A stretch of 64,000 nt of DNA from Boesenbergia rotunda. Its lineage: Eukaryota; Streptophyta; Magnoliopsida; Zingiberales; Zingiberaceae. Position numbers and translations under genes: made by a program. Below the pieces are notes generated by a model. That model saw nothing but the letters and a program-made list of their open reading frames with translations, did not search any database and was not told the DNA's origin. The DNA is taken from contig JAGFNQ010001171.1 of the NCBI GenBank assembly GCA_024364735.1, positions 181,439 to 245,438 on the forward strand. The letters are read 5' to 3'. Positions 10,309-23,194 of the stretch are shown in pieces (positions within the stretch are counted from its first letter, which is position 1; each line of letters starts with the position of its first letter).

Positions 10309-11730
10309 TGTTGGTGCAGACAGCACCCAAGTCGAACCTGTGTTTTAATAATGGAAAAAGGGTTCAAAAGTTAAAATGTTATGTTTATCTAACATGATAC
10401 TTGAGTGTGCAGATTAAAGTCCTAGCGAAGGACTGCTAGGCACCTAGCGAAGGACTGCTAGGCATCGGAACCCTAAGACCCAGCGAAGGGCTGTTGGGCA
10501 CCTAGCGAAGGGCTGCTATGAGTCGAAGACCTAGCGAAGGACTGCTAGGCACCAGGCGAAGGGCTGCCTGGAACCAAAGACCCAACAAAGGGTTGCTGGG
10601 CACCTAGCGAAGGGCTGCTAGGAGTCGAAGACCTAGCGAAGGACTGCTAGGCACCAGGCGAAGGGCTGCCTGGAACTGAAGACCTGGCGAAGGACAGCTA
10701 GGCACCTGGAGAAGGACTGCTGGGCAAAAGTCCAACCGGAGGAGCCGGTTGGCAACAAGTAAATTCTCCTGAGAGGAGTAGGTGAGGACGCGTTCCCCAT
10801 TGAGGGAACAGTAGGCGTCGGTTCGACCTAGGGCTCCATTTTAGAGACCCAAAGTCAGAACCAAGACAGCTACGGCTGTAAGAATCACTAACATTTTTGC
10901 TTTATCTTGTTTGGTACTAACCCTGGATGCAGGACCGAAGGAACGAGTGTCTGCAGCTCAGAAAGCCTCAAAGGAGTGAGGCAGCAGCTGGGTTGGGCGC
11001 CCGGAAGGACCCGTGCGCCCTAAGTACAAGCCAAACATGAGTTCAGCAAAAGTACGCTTCGGAAGCATACGGGGCGGGGCGCCCCCATGCTCCCGGGCGC
11101 CCCGGGCTTAAGCCAACGAAGCGGATAAAGATCATCCAGTCGAGAAACCCGCTGAAAGAGTCAACCAGGGTGCCCCCTGCATCCCGGGCGCCCCCACAGT
11201 CAACTCTCAGCCATATTCGAGTGGGATAAGGGCTGACCGAGAGTTGTTCGGATCAGCTGACACGTGGGGGGGGGGCGCCCCCAACGTTCAGGGCGCCCCA
11301 GGAGGCTATAAATAGCCCCTCGACCCCAAGGCTTCAGACATCACTACTTCCAACGCCAATATGCTCTTCTACTCAAGCGCTCTGCTCCGAAAACCTCCCA
11401 ACTCAAGATACAAGCGTCGACAACGTCCCGCTGCTCCGAAGTACAATCCACACCGGACGTCGATAACGAAGAGCTGACTTTTTAAGTTTACTGTACTACT
11501 ATTGTAACATCCTTCTGTAAACCCTTTTTGCGCACATATAGAATTGCCCGCAGTAAACGGTCAACGACCGTGGGCCTTGGAGTAGGAGCCGACCGCGACT
11601 CCGAACCAAGTAAAATCTTGGTGTTTGTGTGTTGTTTAGTTTTAATTTTTCCGCTGCGTATTCTCTTTTTCAATCCGAAACGATTTACGATATTCACCCC
11701 CCCCCTCTATCGTATTCTCTCGATCCAACA
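10309..11730 (+). repeat. Element B 3' LTR (1422 bp)
   Basis: It starts TGTTGGTGCAGACAGC and ends CGATCCAACA. Its layout follows the other Sirevirus LTRs, with different sequences. A stem-loop array lies at about 10424-10770 (CCTAGC-GAAGGACT-GCTAGG, CCAGGC..GCCTGG, CCAACCGG..CCGGTTGG). A cluster of GGGCGCCC palindromes in GC-rich DNA follows at about 11010-11300, then a clear TATA box CTATAAATAG at 11306-11315 and a terminal C-run near 11696. Confidence 0.92.
11306..11315 (+). promoter_or_regulatory. TATA box of element B LTR
   Basis: CTATAAATAG lies at the downstream edge of the GGGCGCCC palindrome cluster, about 415 bp before the LTR end, as expected for the start of the R region. Confidence 0.7.
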
Positions 11731-14621
11731 ACTTGCACACTTTTGTAACTTAATCCATAGTCCTCTAGAGTGTGAATCATCCACAACAATTGTGATACAC
11801 TCTCTCCCATGGCGATGTATTCTGCCTCGGTCGTGGAGAGAGCAACATAATGTTGCTTCCGACTTGACCAACTAACTAAAGATGATCCTAGAAATTGGCA
11901 ACCCCCACTTGTGCTTTTCTGATCCAACTTACATCCAGCGTAGTCGAAATCGGTATAGCCAATCAGATCAAATGATTCGGTACGGGGGTACCAAAGACCA
12001 ACTCCTATTGTGCCTTTAAGATATCTCAAAATTCTCTTAACAGCGATTAAGTGAAATTCCTTGGCACAGACTTGATACCTTGCGCACATACCCACAGCGA
12101 AAAGAATATCAGGTCGACTAGCTGTGAGGTATAGCAAACTATCTATCATGCTCCGATATTGAGTCAAATCAACAGGTTTACCACTCTCATCATTGTCTAA
12201 TCTTGTGTTTGTAGCCATGGGAATGGTTACCTCTTTTGAATTACTCATATAAAATTTACGGAGCATTTCTTGAGTATACTTCGATTGGTGCACATGGATC
12301 CCATCTCGGGTTTGTTTGATTTCAAGTCCAAGGAAGAAAGTCAACTCTCCCACTAGACTCATTTCAAATTCACTTTCCATGTGTCCAATGAACTCATTTA
12401 AATAGCCCTTGTTATTTGAGCCACAAATTATGTCATCGGCATATACTTGGGCTACAAAAATATTATCACCACCTCTCCGTAGAAATAGTGTAGGGTCTAT
12501 TTGGCCTCTTACAAAGCCTTTTTCAATTAAAAACGTCGACAACCGCTCGTACCAAGCTCGGGGTGCTTGTTTAAGGCCATAAAGTGTCTTTTTGAGCTTG
12601 AACACGTGGTTTGGAAATTCGGTACTCTCAAACCCCGGAGGTTGTTCGACATAGACCTCTTCTCTAATTAAACCATTTAGAAAGGCCGATTTGACATCTA
12701 TTTGATACAATTTGAACCCTCGATGTGCTACAAATGCTAGCATTAATCGGATAGACTCTAATCGTGCCACGGGAGCATAGGTCTCATCATAATCAAGGCC
12801 TTCAACTTGACTGTAGCCCTTGGCTACTAAGCGTGCCTTGTTTCTAATGATTTCTCCCTTATGGTTCAACTTATTTTTGAAGACCCATTTGGTTCCAATG
12901 ATGGTGGTCTTCTTAGGTCTACGGACTAAGTCCCAAACTTGACTTCTTTCGAATTGACCTAATTCATCTTGCATTGCAATGATCCAATCGGGATCAGTTA
13001 ATGCTTCATCAATTTTTCTAGGTTCAATTTCAAAAATTAGAGCAACTTCATTAGCCTCATTCCTAAGGAATGATCTAGTTCTAACCCCATGATGGATGTC
13101 TCCAACAATTTAGTTTTGGGGTTGACTAGAGGCTAATCTAGTTTGCCTAGGTGTTGGTGGTGCTTCTTGAATGGGTGCACTAGACACAAGCTCAGCCTCA
13201 GGATCCGACTGATCTATGGGTTGTCTAGGCTCACCGTCATCGGATTCATCACCATCAACAACATTTGGACTTTCATTCAAACATAGTCTCCTAAGTTCGA
13301 ATTGGACTTCATATTCTGGTTGTTCATTGACTCTTGGAATTTCTTCAAAGACAACATCAGAAGACTCTTCAACTAATCTAGATTTCTTGTTGTAGACTCG
13401 ATAGACTTTGCTATCGAGGGAGTACCCGACTAGTATCCCTTCATCAACTTTTGCCGTGAACTTTCCAAGGTGATCCTTGGTGTTTATGATGAACACCTTA
13501 CAACCAAACACCCTAAGGTGTTTAACCGTAGGTGGTTTTCCAAACCAAAGTTCATGGGGAGTCTTTCCTAAGAACCTATGGATGAGGACTCGGTTTTGCA
13601 CATAGCAAGCTGTATTTACAGCTTCGGCCCATAAGTAACTCGGTAGTGAGTACTCATTAAGCATGCTTCGTGCAGCCTCTTGTAAAACACGGTTCTTCCT
13701 CTCTACAACACCATTTTGTTGTGGTGTTCTAGAAGTAGAGAACTCATGTCTATACCCTCTATCTTGACAAAATTATAAGAATCGTTGATTTTGAAATTCA
13801 CCTCCATGATCACTTCTTATTGTCTTAATTGTTGATGATTTTTTATTTTCAACCCTTCTACAAAAAGAAATGAAAACATCTAAGGTTTGGTCCTTATATT
13901 TTAGAAAATAAATCTATGTATATCTAGTAAAATCATCAATGATAACAAAGCAATATCTACTTCCATTCAATGATATGATAGTGCTACAATCAAATAGATC
14001 CATGTGAAGTAAATCTAAAGCGGTAGATGTACTTACAGCGCTTTTACCTTTATGTGCAGATTTTGTTTGCTTACCCATTTGACATGCATCACAAAGTTTA
14101 TCTTTTTCATACTTGATGCTCGGTAAGCCACGAACTAATCCCTTGTTGGCCAACTTCCGGATGTTCTTCATATTCACATGTGCAAGTCTCCGGTGCCAAA
14201 GGGTGGACTCTTCTTCTTTTGACATGAGACACTTAGCAAAAGCATTAGTAGCACTTTTAAATGAAACTTGATAAATATTGTCTACTCTTGTTCCTACTAG
14301 TACCGTGTCCAAGGTGTCATGTTGTCTAACTAGACATTGACTTGGTTTAAAATCAATTGTGTAACCCGTGTCACACAATTGACTGACACTTAGGAGATTA
14401 AATGTTATCCCCTTGACTAGAAGGACATTTGAGATTCTAAGACATTCGGATATTTGAATGTCTCCTATTCCTATGACCTTAAGACTACCATTCTTACCAA
14501 ATGAAACATTACCTCTACTTTTCTTTTGAAGTGTGGTAAACAATGATCTATCCCCGGTCATGTGTTTGGAGCACCTACTATCAACGAACCAAGTTGATAG
14601 ATGCTCCCCCTCAATCATATC
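11731..14621 (-). pseudogene. Element C pol (protease, integrase, RT, partial RNase H), stops
   Basis: It starts in frame right after the gag UAG. The retropepsin-like region (STWFVDSRCSKHMTGD) is followed by the GAG-pre-integrase HHCC finger (HRRLAH..CDAC), integrase (DLFDCS, an SDHGGEF-type motif, an E-bearing PQQNGVVERK region), a linker, RT with intact YADD (VYADDIICGS) and RNase H (YTDFDYAGC, STTEAEYIAM). In-frame stops occur at 13914-13916, near 13770 and at 13110-13112; from 13109 to the break at 11731 the frame is open. The last residues of the predicted ORF (VVGSREYDRGGG) are read from element B's LTR. The protease motif has DSR where DSG/DTG is usual. Confidence 0.9.
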
Positions 14622-16339
14622 CTACACAATTCGAAAAATGGAAGATTTAGGTACCCAAACCTTGGGACCTAAAGCATTTACTAAACAAGACTTAGGCACC
14701 CATGCTTTGACAACTTTCTTTTGAACCTTGGGTGTCTTAGATTGTCTCATATCAGTCCTAGACATCAATGACACAAATGAAGGTTCTTTGGGTCGATAAC
14801 CAATACCGACCCTATTGTAGACTGCCCTTTGGGCATTCAAGATCATGTCTAGGGGTTTTGAGCTTGTTGAGAATTTCTCAAAAATATTCTTGAGTCTCTC
14901 AACTTCACTCTTTAATGATTTCTTTTCTTCCTCTAACAATTCATCATGCAAATCATCTACATCCTCAACCCTAGAGGATTTCAAATGTTCAATCTCAATT
15001 TTCAATGACTTAATCTCATCCTCTAACATTTTAACATGCAAATCATCTATGTTATCATCCCTAAATGACTTCAATTGTTCAATTTCTAATTGCAATGATT
15101 TAACCCTATTCTTTGACTTCTTCAACATATTGGTTAAACATGCAATAGCTCTATAACATTTTTCTAGTTCGGGAGAAGTTACCTCTTCATCATCCGAAGA
15201 TGATGAAGCCGCGTTTGAGGAGTTGGAGGATTCATCACTGCTCTCTTCTCCAAGAGCCATGAGTGACACATGCCATGTACTCTTCTCCTCGTTTTCTTCA
15301 TCGGATGAACTTGAGGAGGATTCATCCCAAGTAGCCTTCAAGGCCTTCTTCTTCTTCTTTAATTTTTCCTCTTTCCTTTTGGATTTCTCCTCTCCTCCTT
15401 CATCTTTAGCTTTGGGCATTCACTCTTGAAGTGCCCTTTCCTACCACACTCAAAACAAGAAACATTAGTCTTATCAACTTTGACTTCACTAGGGTTACCT
15501 TTACCCTTGAAGCGTCGACCCCTTCTCATCATCCTTCTCACAAAATTTGTCATCTCGGAGGAAGAAGACCCGCTGTCATCTTCCTCAGAATCGGACTCGG
15601 ATTCGGAAGAGGATGAAAATGAAGAGACTTCCTTCTCCTTCTTCTTCTCCTTCTTCTTCTTGTTGGATCGTTCCCCTGCAACTAAGGCAATCCCCTTCTC
15701 CTTGGGGCCTTTGTTAGCCATTTCATGCAATTCCATTTCACAAAATAGATCATCTAGCTTAACAATTGACAAATCCTTGGAGACTTTGTAGGCATCCACC
15801 ATGGATGACCACAAAGTATTCCTTGGAAATGCTTTTAGCACATACCTAACAAGGTCGCGGTTCTCGACCTTTTCATCAATAGAATGAAGCCCGTTGAGGA
15901 CTTCCTTGAACCGACCATGTAGCTCACTTACCGTTTCATTCTCTTTCATGGAGAGATTTTGAAGTTGGTTGAGGAACAAGTCCCTCTTGGCTATTCTTGA
16001 ATCTTGGGTGCCCTCGTAGAGTTCGATGAGCTTGTTCCACAAGTCTTTTGCACTTGTGAATGGACCAACCTTGATGAGTTGATCCTTGTTCATACCGCAT
16101 TGTAGAGTGACAACCGCCTTTGCGTCGGCTTCACTCTTCTGAGTTTGTTCAGCCGTCCACCGCCAAGACTCAAGTTCTTTGCCTTCATCATCCTTTGGAG
16201 GGGTGAAGCCCTCCTTCACCGCGAACCAAGTATTGATGTCCATCTTCAAGTAATACTCCATCTTCGATCTCCAATATTGGAAATCTGCGCCATTGAAGAA
16301 GGGAGGTCGGGTGGTGGAAAAACCTTCTCTCAAAGCCAT
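14622..16339 (-). pseudogene. Element C gag with zinc knuckle, frameshifted
   Basis: The start is the ATG at 16339 (MALREGFSTTRPPF); the longer ORF from 16396 begins within the PBS and is unlikely. Domains in order: a UBN2-type capsid, a lysine-rich and Ser/Asp-rich block, an Arg-rich RRMMRRGRRFKGKG, a CX2CX4HX4C knuckle (CFECGRKGHFKSEC), a second Lys-rich then Ser/acidic stretch, a coiled coil, and the WVPK..FRIV end at the TAG 14622-14624. The frame breaks just after the knuckle: the upstream frame ends at 15359 and the homologous sequence continues in another frame from about 15419. Compared with R2 there are about 8 extra bases here. Confidence 0.88.
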
Positions 16340-16383
16340 GGATGATAGCTCTCGGTTGTTAAACCGCTTGTATAGAGCCCCAA

Positions 16384-16395
16384 GCTCTGATACCA
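16384..16395 (-). other. Primer binding site of element C
   Basis: On the reverse strand this is TGGTATCAGAGC, two bases from the LTR end at 16398. Confidence 0.93.
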
Positions 16396-16397
16396 CT

Positions 16398-18529
16398 TGT
16401 TGGAACTCGGATGGCTAGAGAGGAGGGGTGAATATAGCCAATCACTTGAACTTTAGCACTTATCAAAAATTCTGCACTTAAACGTTTAGTAGCACAGCGG
16501 AAGTAATAAAAACAGAGTATGCAGAAAACCAAAACCCTAAACTATGAGCAAACACAAGAACGCTAACAAGAGGATTTACAAGGTTCGGGGATAACTTGCC
16601 CCTACTCCTTGGCGTGCCCGTAAGGTGGGCGATCCCTTGATCGTCGGCAGATCAAGCCCCGGAAGATCCGGATAGAAAGCAACCTCCTTCTCGGTGGAGT
16701 AACCTCTCCACAGCGTTTCAATCAAAGGTATAGTTTTAAGCACAATAAAACATAAGAAAGATCTTACTTAGCACTTAGCACAGACAAGAACACAGCAAGC
16801 TTCTCCTGAGCTCCACCCAGCGACGATCTCACGCAAGAACCCTTACTTCGTGTCTTCTCGCTGTTGGACTCAAAGCCTCTTGTTCCTTCCTCCAAGTGCT
16901 CAAGCAAGGGTTGGTTGCTTCACTGATTGCAGTTGCTTGCTCAAGATGATGGAACTTTAGAATGCACAAGCAAAGTGTGGAGAACACAAATGCACAGCAA
17001 GAACTCAAGACAGAAAATCGCTTCACGAACTCTACTCTGCTCTTCTCCTCTACGCCCTTTTGTTTCTCCACTGAGCACCAGGTGACACCATCTCACTGTA
17101 GCCTCCAGCTGCTCTCCTGCAACCACCAGCCACCACTGAGCTCTTTTGGACTCCCTGAGCTTCCCTCAGACCAGCCCCAGTCAGCAGCTCCAGCCGGCGC
17201 CAGTGTCCGTTGCAACCTGAGATGGAAAACGGACAAACCTGCTCCAAGGAAAGGCCTCCATTGACTCTCCTTGAGTGTTTGAATCCTTCCCTGTCACCTG
17301 CAGCTCAATCAGAGTGTTAGCATAGCATATCAAGCAGAAAATCGTGTATCAGATGTTAAGCGCAGAGAATCGGATACGTTCAGATGCGATCAGAGCGTCT
17401 GACAGTGCATTTTGAATTAAAGTGATCGGTCACCGGACCGATCCAAGGCTCGTGGGTCGGTCACCAGACCGATCCACCTCTTTGCTGGGACTCCCAGCTC
17501 TCGCAGCGACACAAGCCTGATCGATCACCAGACCGATCAGAGTGAAGCATGATCGGTCACCAGATCGATCAGGTAGCTCCCTGTCCGATCAGGCTCAAGC
17601 CTGATCGGTCCACGTCTGAGTGAACAGTAACCGCGGAAATCAAATCCTAAGTCTTTGATCGGTCACCAGACCGTTCAGGAGCTGATCAGCGGGGGAACTC
17701 AACTCACTTAGTGCTCCCTGATCGGTCACCAGACCGATCAGAAGCAAGGCAGTGAGGAAGCTGCCTGCTCCCTGATCGGTCACCGGATCGATCAGGAGCC
17801 AAGCAACGAGGCAACGGCCTGCTCCCTGATCGGTCACCAGACCGATCAGGAGCCACACAGTAGGTTCCCAACCTCACTGTGCGCTCCCTAATCGGTCACC
17901 AGACCGATCAGTCATTGCTGGATCGGTCACCAGACCGATCCACGAAGGAGCAGCGTGCCAAATTCCCTGATCGGTCACCAGACCGATCCAGGGACTCAAA
18001 CCCAGCCCTCCAAGCTAGGGTTTCATCTAACCTAGCCCTCCAAGCTAGGACTTTTTCACCTAACCCTCCAAGTTGGGAATTTTCACCTAACCCTCCAAGT
18101 TAGGACTTTTTACCTAGCCCTCCAAGCTAGGACTTTTCACCCAACTCTTCCGAATTAGGACTTTTCCAAACCTAACCCTCCAAGCTAGGACCTGACCCTC
18201 CAAGCCAGGAATTTTTCACTTAACCCTCCAAGTTGGGACTTTTCACCTAACCCTCCAAGTTAGGACTTTTCACCTAGCCCTCCAAGCTAGGAATTTTCAC
18301 CCAACCCTTCCGAATTAGGACTTTTCAACACCTAGCCCTTCAAGCTAGGATTTTCCACACCTAACCCTCCAGGTTAGGATTTTCCAACACCTAGCCCTCC
18401 AAGCTAGGATTTTCCATACCATGTCTAATCCCCGATCAGGACTTAACCATAATCATAATCATCAACATCAATCTAAACTAAAATCGGTGTCAACACCAAA
18501 ACAACAATCAGGGTCAGACTGCATCAACA
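16398..18529 (-). repeat. Element C 5' LTR (2132 bp)
   Basis: The reverse strand reads TGTTGATGCAGTCTGACC...GAGTTCCAACA. It belongs to the same LTR family as A, D and R2. The stem-loop array is at 18000-18415 and the CCGATCAG palindrome array at 17420-17995. Direct flank on the right is gag sequence of element D. Confidence 0.93.
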
Positions 18530-19329
18530 CTAGTGAGGTATGTCCTTGAATCATTTCCTAGGAATGCCTTGTGGTCATCCATGGTGGACGCCTATAAGAT
18601 TTCCAAGGATCTTTCCTTTGTAAAAATAGATGATCTATTTTGTGAGATGGAATTACATGAGATCTCTAACCAAGGCCCCAAGGAGAAAGGGTTTGCTTTT
18701 GTGGCAGGAAACAAAAGGAAGAAGAAGATTGACAAGGAGGAGGAAAGCTACTGTCATGTGGCTCTAGTGGCCTTAGAAGAGTTATCCAAGGAGAGTGACA
18801 ATGAATCAAGCTCCTCAACCGCGCCTTCATCATCTTCGGATGATGAAGAGGTAATTTCTCCCGAGTTGGATAAGTGCTATAGAATAATAGCTTGCTTGAC
18901 AAAGATGCTCAAAAAGTCTAAGAACAAGATTAAATCTTTAAAGTTAGAGGTAGAAAAATTGAAAATCTCTAAGGATGAGGTAATTGATAACTTGCATGTT
19001 AAGACTCTTGAGAATGACAATAAGGACTTAAAGAGCAAAGTTGAAATCTCAAGAATGTTCTTGAGAAATTCTCATCTAGCTCCAAAACCTTAGACATGAT
19101 ACTCAATTCCCAAAGGGCGGTTTACAATAAGGCCGGTATAGGTTACCGACCTAAGGAACCAACCTTTGTATCATTAATGTCAAGAACCCAATTTAGATCA
19201 TCAAATGATTCTAGGGTTCAAAAGGTTAGAAAGAAATTGACTAAGTCATGGGTGCCTAAGTCCCTCATTGTTGATGCATTAGGTCCCAAAATTTGGGTAC
19301 CTAAAACTTCTATCTTTAGAATTGTATAA
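18530..19329 (+). pseudogene. Element D gag-like fragment, frameshifted
   Basis: It opens in the middle of the capsid domain (RYVLESFPRNALWSSMVDAY), continues through a Lys/acidic linker with no zinc knuckle and a Ser/acidic block (PSSSSDDEEV), then shifts frame near 19045. There the coiled-coil sequence KVE..LKN of homologues becomes KVEISRMFLRNS, and the homologous frame resumes at 19096 and ends FRIV at TAA 19327-19329. One base appears to be missing. The N-terminal third is absent because of element C. Confidence 0.85.
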
Positions 19330-21127
19330 GCATGGGTTGAGGGGGAGCATCTATCAACATGGGTGGTTGATATTGGGTGCTCCAAACCCATGAATTGAGA
19401 TGAATTGTCATTCACCACAATAAGAGGTCTAAATTAGGTTTTTCTTTGGAATTACCTACATTTCATAAATTTAGATAACTTCATGGTTTTGTGATCCATA
19501 GTTAAATAGATACATGTTTGTGAATTTTCTTATTAGTGAAGTACAAATTTATGATGATGAATTCATTGTGATCAAAGGAGCATGAATAGTTTCCTGTCGA
19601 CATTATGCTATGCTTCATTTTGGTACAAACTTGATTGGAACCATGAACTTGATACACACTTAGAACTATGAATTTTCCAATCTAATCCATGAATTATAAA
19701 AAAAAATGATCAAAATTTGGAAACATGTTATAAACATTCATCAAACATACAAGTGTGTTTTGAAAATTTGATCATATCTTGATACAAACTTGTTTTTGAT
19801 ACTCAAGTTCATGCTTAGAGCATATTGATCATACTTTGATACTATTTTGATACAAACTTGCCGGACAAAGTTAGGGATTATGGAATTGATAAATGTTTGA
19901 ACAAAATTGAGCATTCCCTTTAATGTTTTTCTTTGTAGAGAAATATATTTTGGGTAAGGGAAACCCTTTCTAGGAACAAATGGATTAACTCTAATTGAAT
20001 TAGGGTTTAGAAGTAGCTGAAAGTCGAATCAAACGTGGTTCTGACTCATATAAGGGTTTCTGAAAGTTTGTTTGTGAAATCTGATCGGAACAAACAAGTT
20101 TCTGAAACAAACAACTTTTTGTATCAGACCTGATCGGTCCACCGACCGATCAGGACTCACCCTGATCGGTCTGGTGACCGATCAGGGGTCCTTCTGATCG
20201 GTCCGATGACCGATCAGATCAACACTGATTAGAGGTATCAGACTACTCCTCAGTCCGATCTCATTTCATCAAGTTGTATCAGATTACCTGATCATTTTGA
20301 TACAAACAAATCTGATACACACCTGATTATTCCAAGAACATGAACATACTTGATCATTCATTGGTACAATCCTGGTACTAAGTGAATACAAATTCATTTC
20401 TAAGGAACTTTTGAGATTCTTGATCCTCAGAAATTTTTCTGAAACATCAAGTATTAAAATGCTGATTTGATACAAACCTATGTTGGAATGTTCAAATTCA
20501 TAAGAAAGGGTTGTTGAGTCATGACTCTTGTTCTTAATGTCGTATTTCAGAAATATTTCTGAAATGACGAATATCAATGGAGTCTACACCCCTGTTATGG
20601 AATGCCAACTGTTAATGCAGTCTGATCAGAAACGTATCAGAGTTTTAGAAATTTTTCTGAAATTTGATCGCTCCCCAGACTAACAAGAAATATTCCTGTA
20701 TCAAATAATCAACGAACCTGATCGGTCACGGAGACCAATCAGGATTATGTGTCAGATACAGCTGCATTCCTTATTTGTCATATGAAACATATACATGCTT
20801 GATCATGATATATTTTCTGTATATGTTTTCATGTGCAATTCACACTTATTGACGTATGATGCATATACATTGTTGCCATGATACATTTATGGTATATGCA
20901 TTTCATACGCAATTCAAAAGTTTACCTTTGATTATTCTGGGTTTGGAGAGAGACCCGTGATTGAGGGGGAGGTATGTTTAAACTTAATAACCATACCCTT
21001 TTTGATGTTTGACAAAGGGGGAGAGAATGACTGATTAAGTTTATGATTATTATAGGGGAAAGATCATGATTCCCTTATGAGAATTGAATTGATTGATACC
21101 TAAACTTAAATCGGGTTGTCAAACAAC
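19330..21127 (+). other. Non-coding internal region of element D
   Basis: It matches 2707-4702 of element A through most of its length. It has a decayed protease start, CCGATCAG palindromes at about 20128-20220, TTCAGAAATTTTTCTGAA-type palindromes near 20428, 20547 and 20645, and polypurine-type tracts near 20965 and 21017. I see no gene in it. Confidence 0.75.
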
Positions 21128-21141
21128 AAAAAGGGGGAGAT
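21128..21141 (+). other. Polypurine tract of element D
   Basis: AAAAAGGGGGAGAT abuts the LTR start TGTTGATGCAGTCTGACC. Confidence 0.9.
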
Positions 21142-23194
21142 TGTTGATGCAGTCTGACCCGATTGTTGTTTTGGTGTTGACAACGATTTAAGTTTAGTTG
21201 AATGGATTTGGATTAAGTCCAGGTGAATCGGAAGATCGCATGCTGGCATGGAAAAAGTCCTAACTTGGAGGGTTAGGTGTGAAAAAGTGCTAGCCTAGAC
21301 GGCTAGGTGTGAAAAGTCCTAACCTGGAGGGTTAGGTGGGAAAATCCTAGCTTGGAGGGCTAGGTGGGAAAATCCTAACCTGGAGGGTTAGGTGTGAAAA
21401 ATCCTAGCTTGGAGCGCTAGGTGGTGAAAAGTCCTAACCTGGAGGGTTAGGTGTGAGAAAGTCCTGGCTTGGAGGGTCAGGTCCTAGCCCGGAGGGCTAG
21501 GTTGATGAAATCCCGGCTTGGAGGGTCAGGTCCTAGCTTGGAGGGCTAAGTTGATGAAATCCCGGCTTGGAGGGGTCTTAGCTTGGAGGGCTAGGTTGAA
21601 GTCCCAGTGAGTGAAGCTGGGCATGGAGTCTTGGTCCGAGGGATCAAGCATGAGTCGGAGATGGGCCGGAGGCTGGTTCTCTCGACTAAGAGTGGGTTTG
21701 GTCTTGCCTGGATCGGTCTGGTGACCGATCAGGGAAGTTGGCACGAAGTTCGCTCTTGGATTAGTCTGGTGACCGATCCAGCGATGTCTGATCGGTCTGG
21801 TGACCGATCAGGGAGCTTCCAGTAACTTTGGCAAACCTACTAATCGGCTCCTGATCGGTCTGGTGACCGATCAGGGAGAAACCGTGACCGATCAAACTGA
21901 ACGATCAACCGTCGCGAGGTTTCTCACTCTGACCGATCAGGCTGGAGCCTGATCAGTCTGGGATCAGCCTGATCGGTCTGGTGACTGATCAGCCAGTGGA
22001 TTCCGGGCGGGATTGTGGCAAGCTGATTTCCGGATCGGTTTGGTGACCGATCTGGTGACCGGTCAGGGTGACCGATCCTACGAGCTTGCGATCCCAAGTT
22101 TCTCACTGGGGACCGATCAGGTTGGAGCCTGATCGGTCTGGGATAGTCCTGATCGGTCCGGTGACCGATCACTTTAATTCAAACGCGCTGTCAGACGCTC
22201 TGATCGCGCCTGCTTTCACTGATACGCTACTGATGTCACTTTGATCTTCTCTGCTATTACTGATATAAGTTTAATTTCATTTGCTAAACCTCTGATTGAG
22301 TGTGCAGGTGACAGGGATGGATTTAAACACTCAAGGAGAGTCAATGGAGGCCTTTCCTTGGAGCAGGTTTGTCCATTTGCCATCTCAGGTTGCAACGGCT
22401 GGAGCTGCTGACTGGAGCTACTGACTGGAGCTTGGCTGAGGTAAGCTCAGGGAGTCCAGGGAGAGTTCAGTGGTAGCTGGCGTTGGCAGGTGAGCAGCTG
22501 GAGGCTGCAGTGAGGTGGTGACCTGGCGATGGTGGAGAAGACTTAAGCTGCGTAGCGGAGAAGGGCTGAAAAGACTTCTCGCAAGAGCTTGCTGCGAACA
22601 CTTCTTGTTGTGTGCTTGTGCTATCTGCTGTTCCTTCATCTTGAGCAAGCGACTGTGATCTTTGAAGTAACCTTCTGTTACTTGGGCACTTGGGAGAAGA
22701 GAAACAAGAAGCTTGAGCCCATCAGCGAGAAGACACGAAGAAGAGAGTCTTGCGTGAGATCTGCGTTGGGTGGAGCTCGGAGAAGTTTGCTTGTGTTCTT
22801 GTGGTTCTAAGTACTAAGTAAGATCCTTCTTGTGTTTCCTATACTTTATACTTCATCATCTTGAAACGCTGTGGAGAGGTTACTCCACCGAGAAGGAGGT
22901 TGCATTTTATCCGGTGTTCACCGGGGCTTGATCTGCCGACGATCAAGGGATCGCCCACCTTAAGGGCACGCCAAGGAGTAGGGGCAAGTTATCCCCGAAC
23001 CTTGTAAATCCTCTTGTTAGCGTTCTTGCATTTGTTTGTGCTTAGCTTAGGGTGTAATTTCTGCAATACTCTGTTTTGTGTTATTTGCTTCCGCTGTGCT
23101 ACTAACCAGTTAAGTGCAGAAAAATTTATAAGTGCTAAGTTTCGGTGTTTGGCTACATTCACCCCCCGCCTCTCTAGCCATCCAAGGTCCAACA
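21142..23194 (+). repeat. Element D 3' LTR (2053 bp)
   Basis: It starts TGTTGATGCAG and ends AAGGTCCAACA. Stem-loop array at about 21255-21625, CCGATCAG palindrome array at about 21710-22175, then the transcribed end with the terminal C-run near 23161. It is one base from the A and C LTRs at the terminus (GGTCC against GTTCC). Confidence 0.92.

Larger units (their letters stand above)
6941..11730 (+). mobile_element. Element B: 3' half of a Sirevirus-like copia retrotransposon
   Basis: It contains the C-terminal integrase edge, RT, RNase H, a 1.4-kb 3' untranslated region, a polypurine tract and a 3' LTR. The left half is missing from the window: the left flank is replaced by element A, and beyond A by an inverted piece of B (1-137). 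Its right end (CGATCCAACA) abuts the RNase H region of element C, so B appears inserted in C. Confidence 0.88.
11731..18529 (-). mobile_element. Element C: reverse Sirevirus-like copia, gag-pol plus 5' LTR
   Basis: Read on the reverse strand it has a 5' LTR (18529-16398), PBS (16395-16384), gag, protease, integrase, RT and RNase H, and is then cut by element B at 11731 inside RNase H (after SYKSVQV). Its 3' end and 3' LTR lie beyond the left edge or are lost. Its right end (GCATCAACA) abuts gag sequence of element D, into which it appears inserted. Confidence 0.88.
18530..23194 (+). mobile_element. Element D: 3' part of a gag-only Sirevirus-like element
   Basis: It holds a gag fragment, about 1.8 kb of non-coding DNA matching that of element A, a polypurine tract (21128-21141) and a 3' LTR (21142-23194). 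The 5' part is missing from the window because element C lies on its left. Like A it has no pol and no zinc knuckle, so the two belong to one non-autonomous subfamily. Confidence 0.85.

Noticed and set aside
16384..16396. ATG at 16396 (and 48763) as gag start
   Set aside because: These ATGs are inside the tRNA primer binding site; the conserved start is MALREGF at 16339 and 48706.
17640..17858. Predicted ORFs such as WLLIGLVTDQGAG repeats (also at 31958, 49994, and the RSPDRS series at 5372, 17879, 21924, 32197, 50233)
   Set aside because: They are translations of the CCGATCAG palindrome array in the LTRs, differ by frame and strand, and have no start context or homology.
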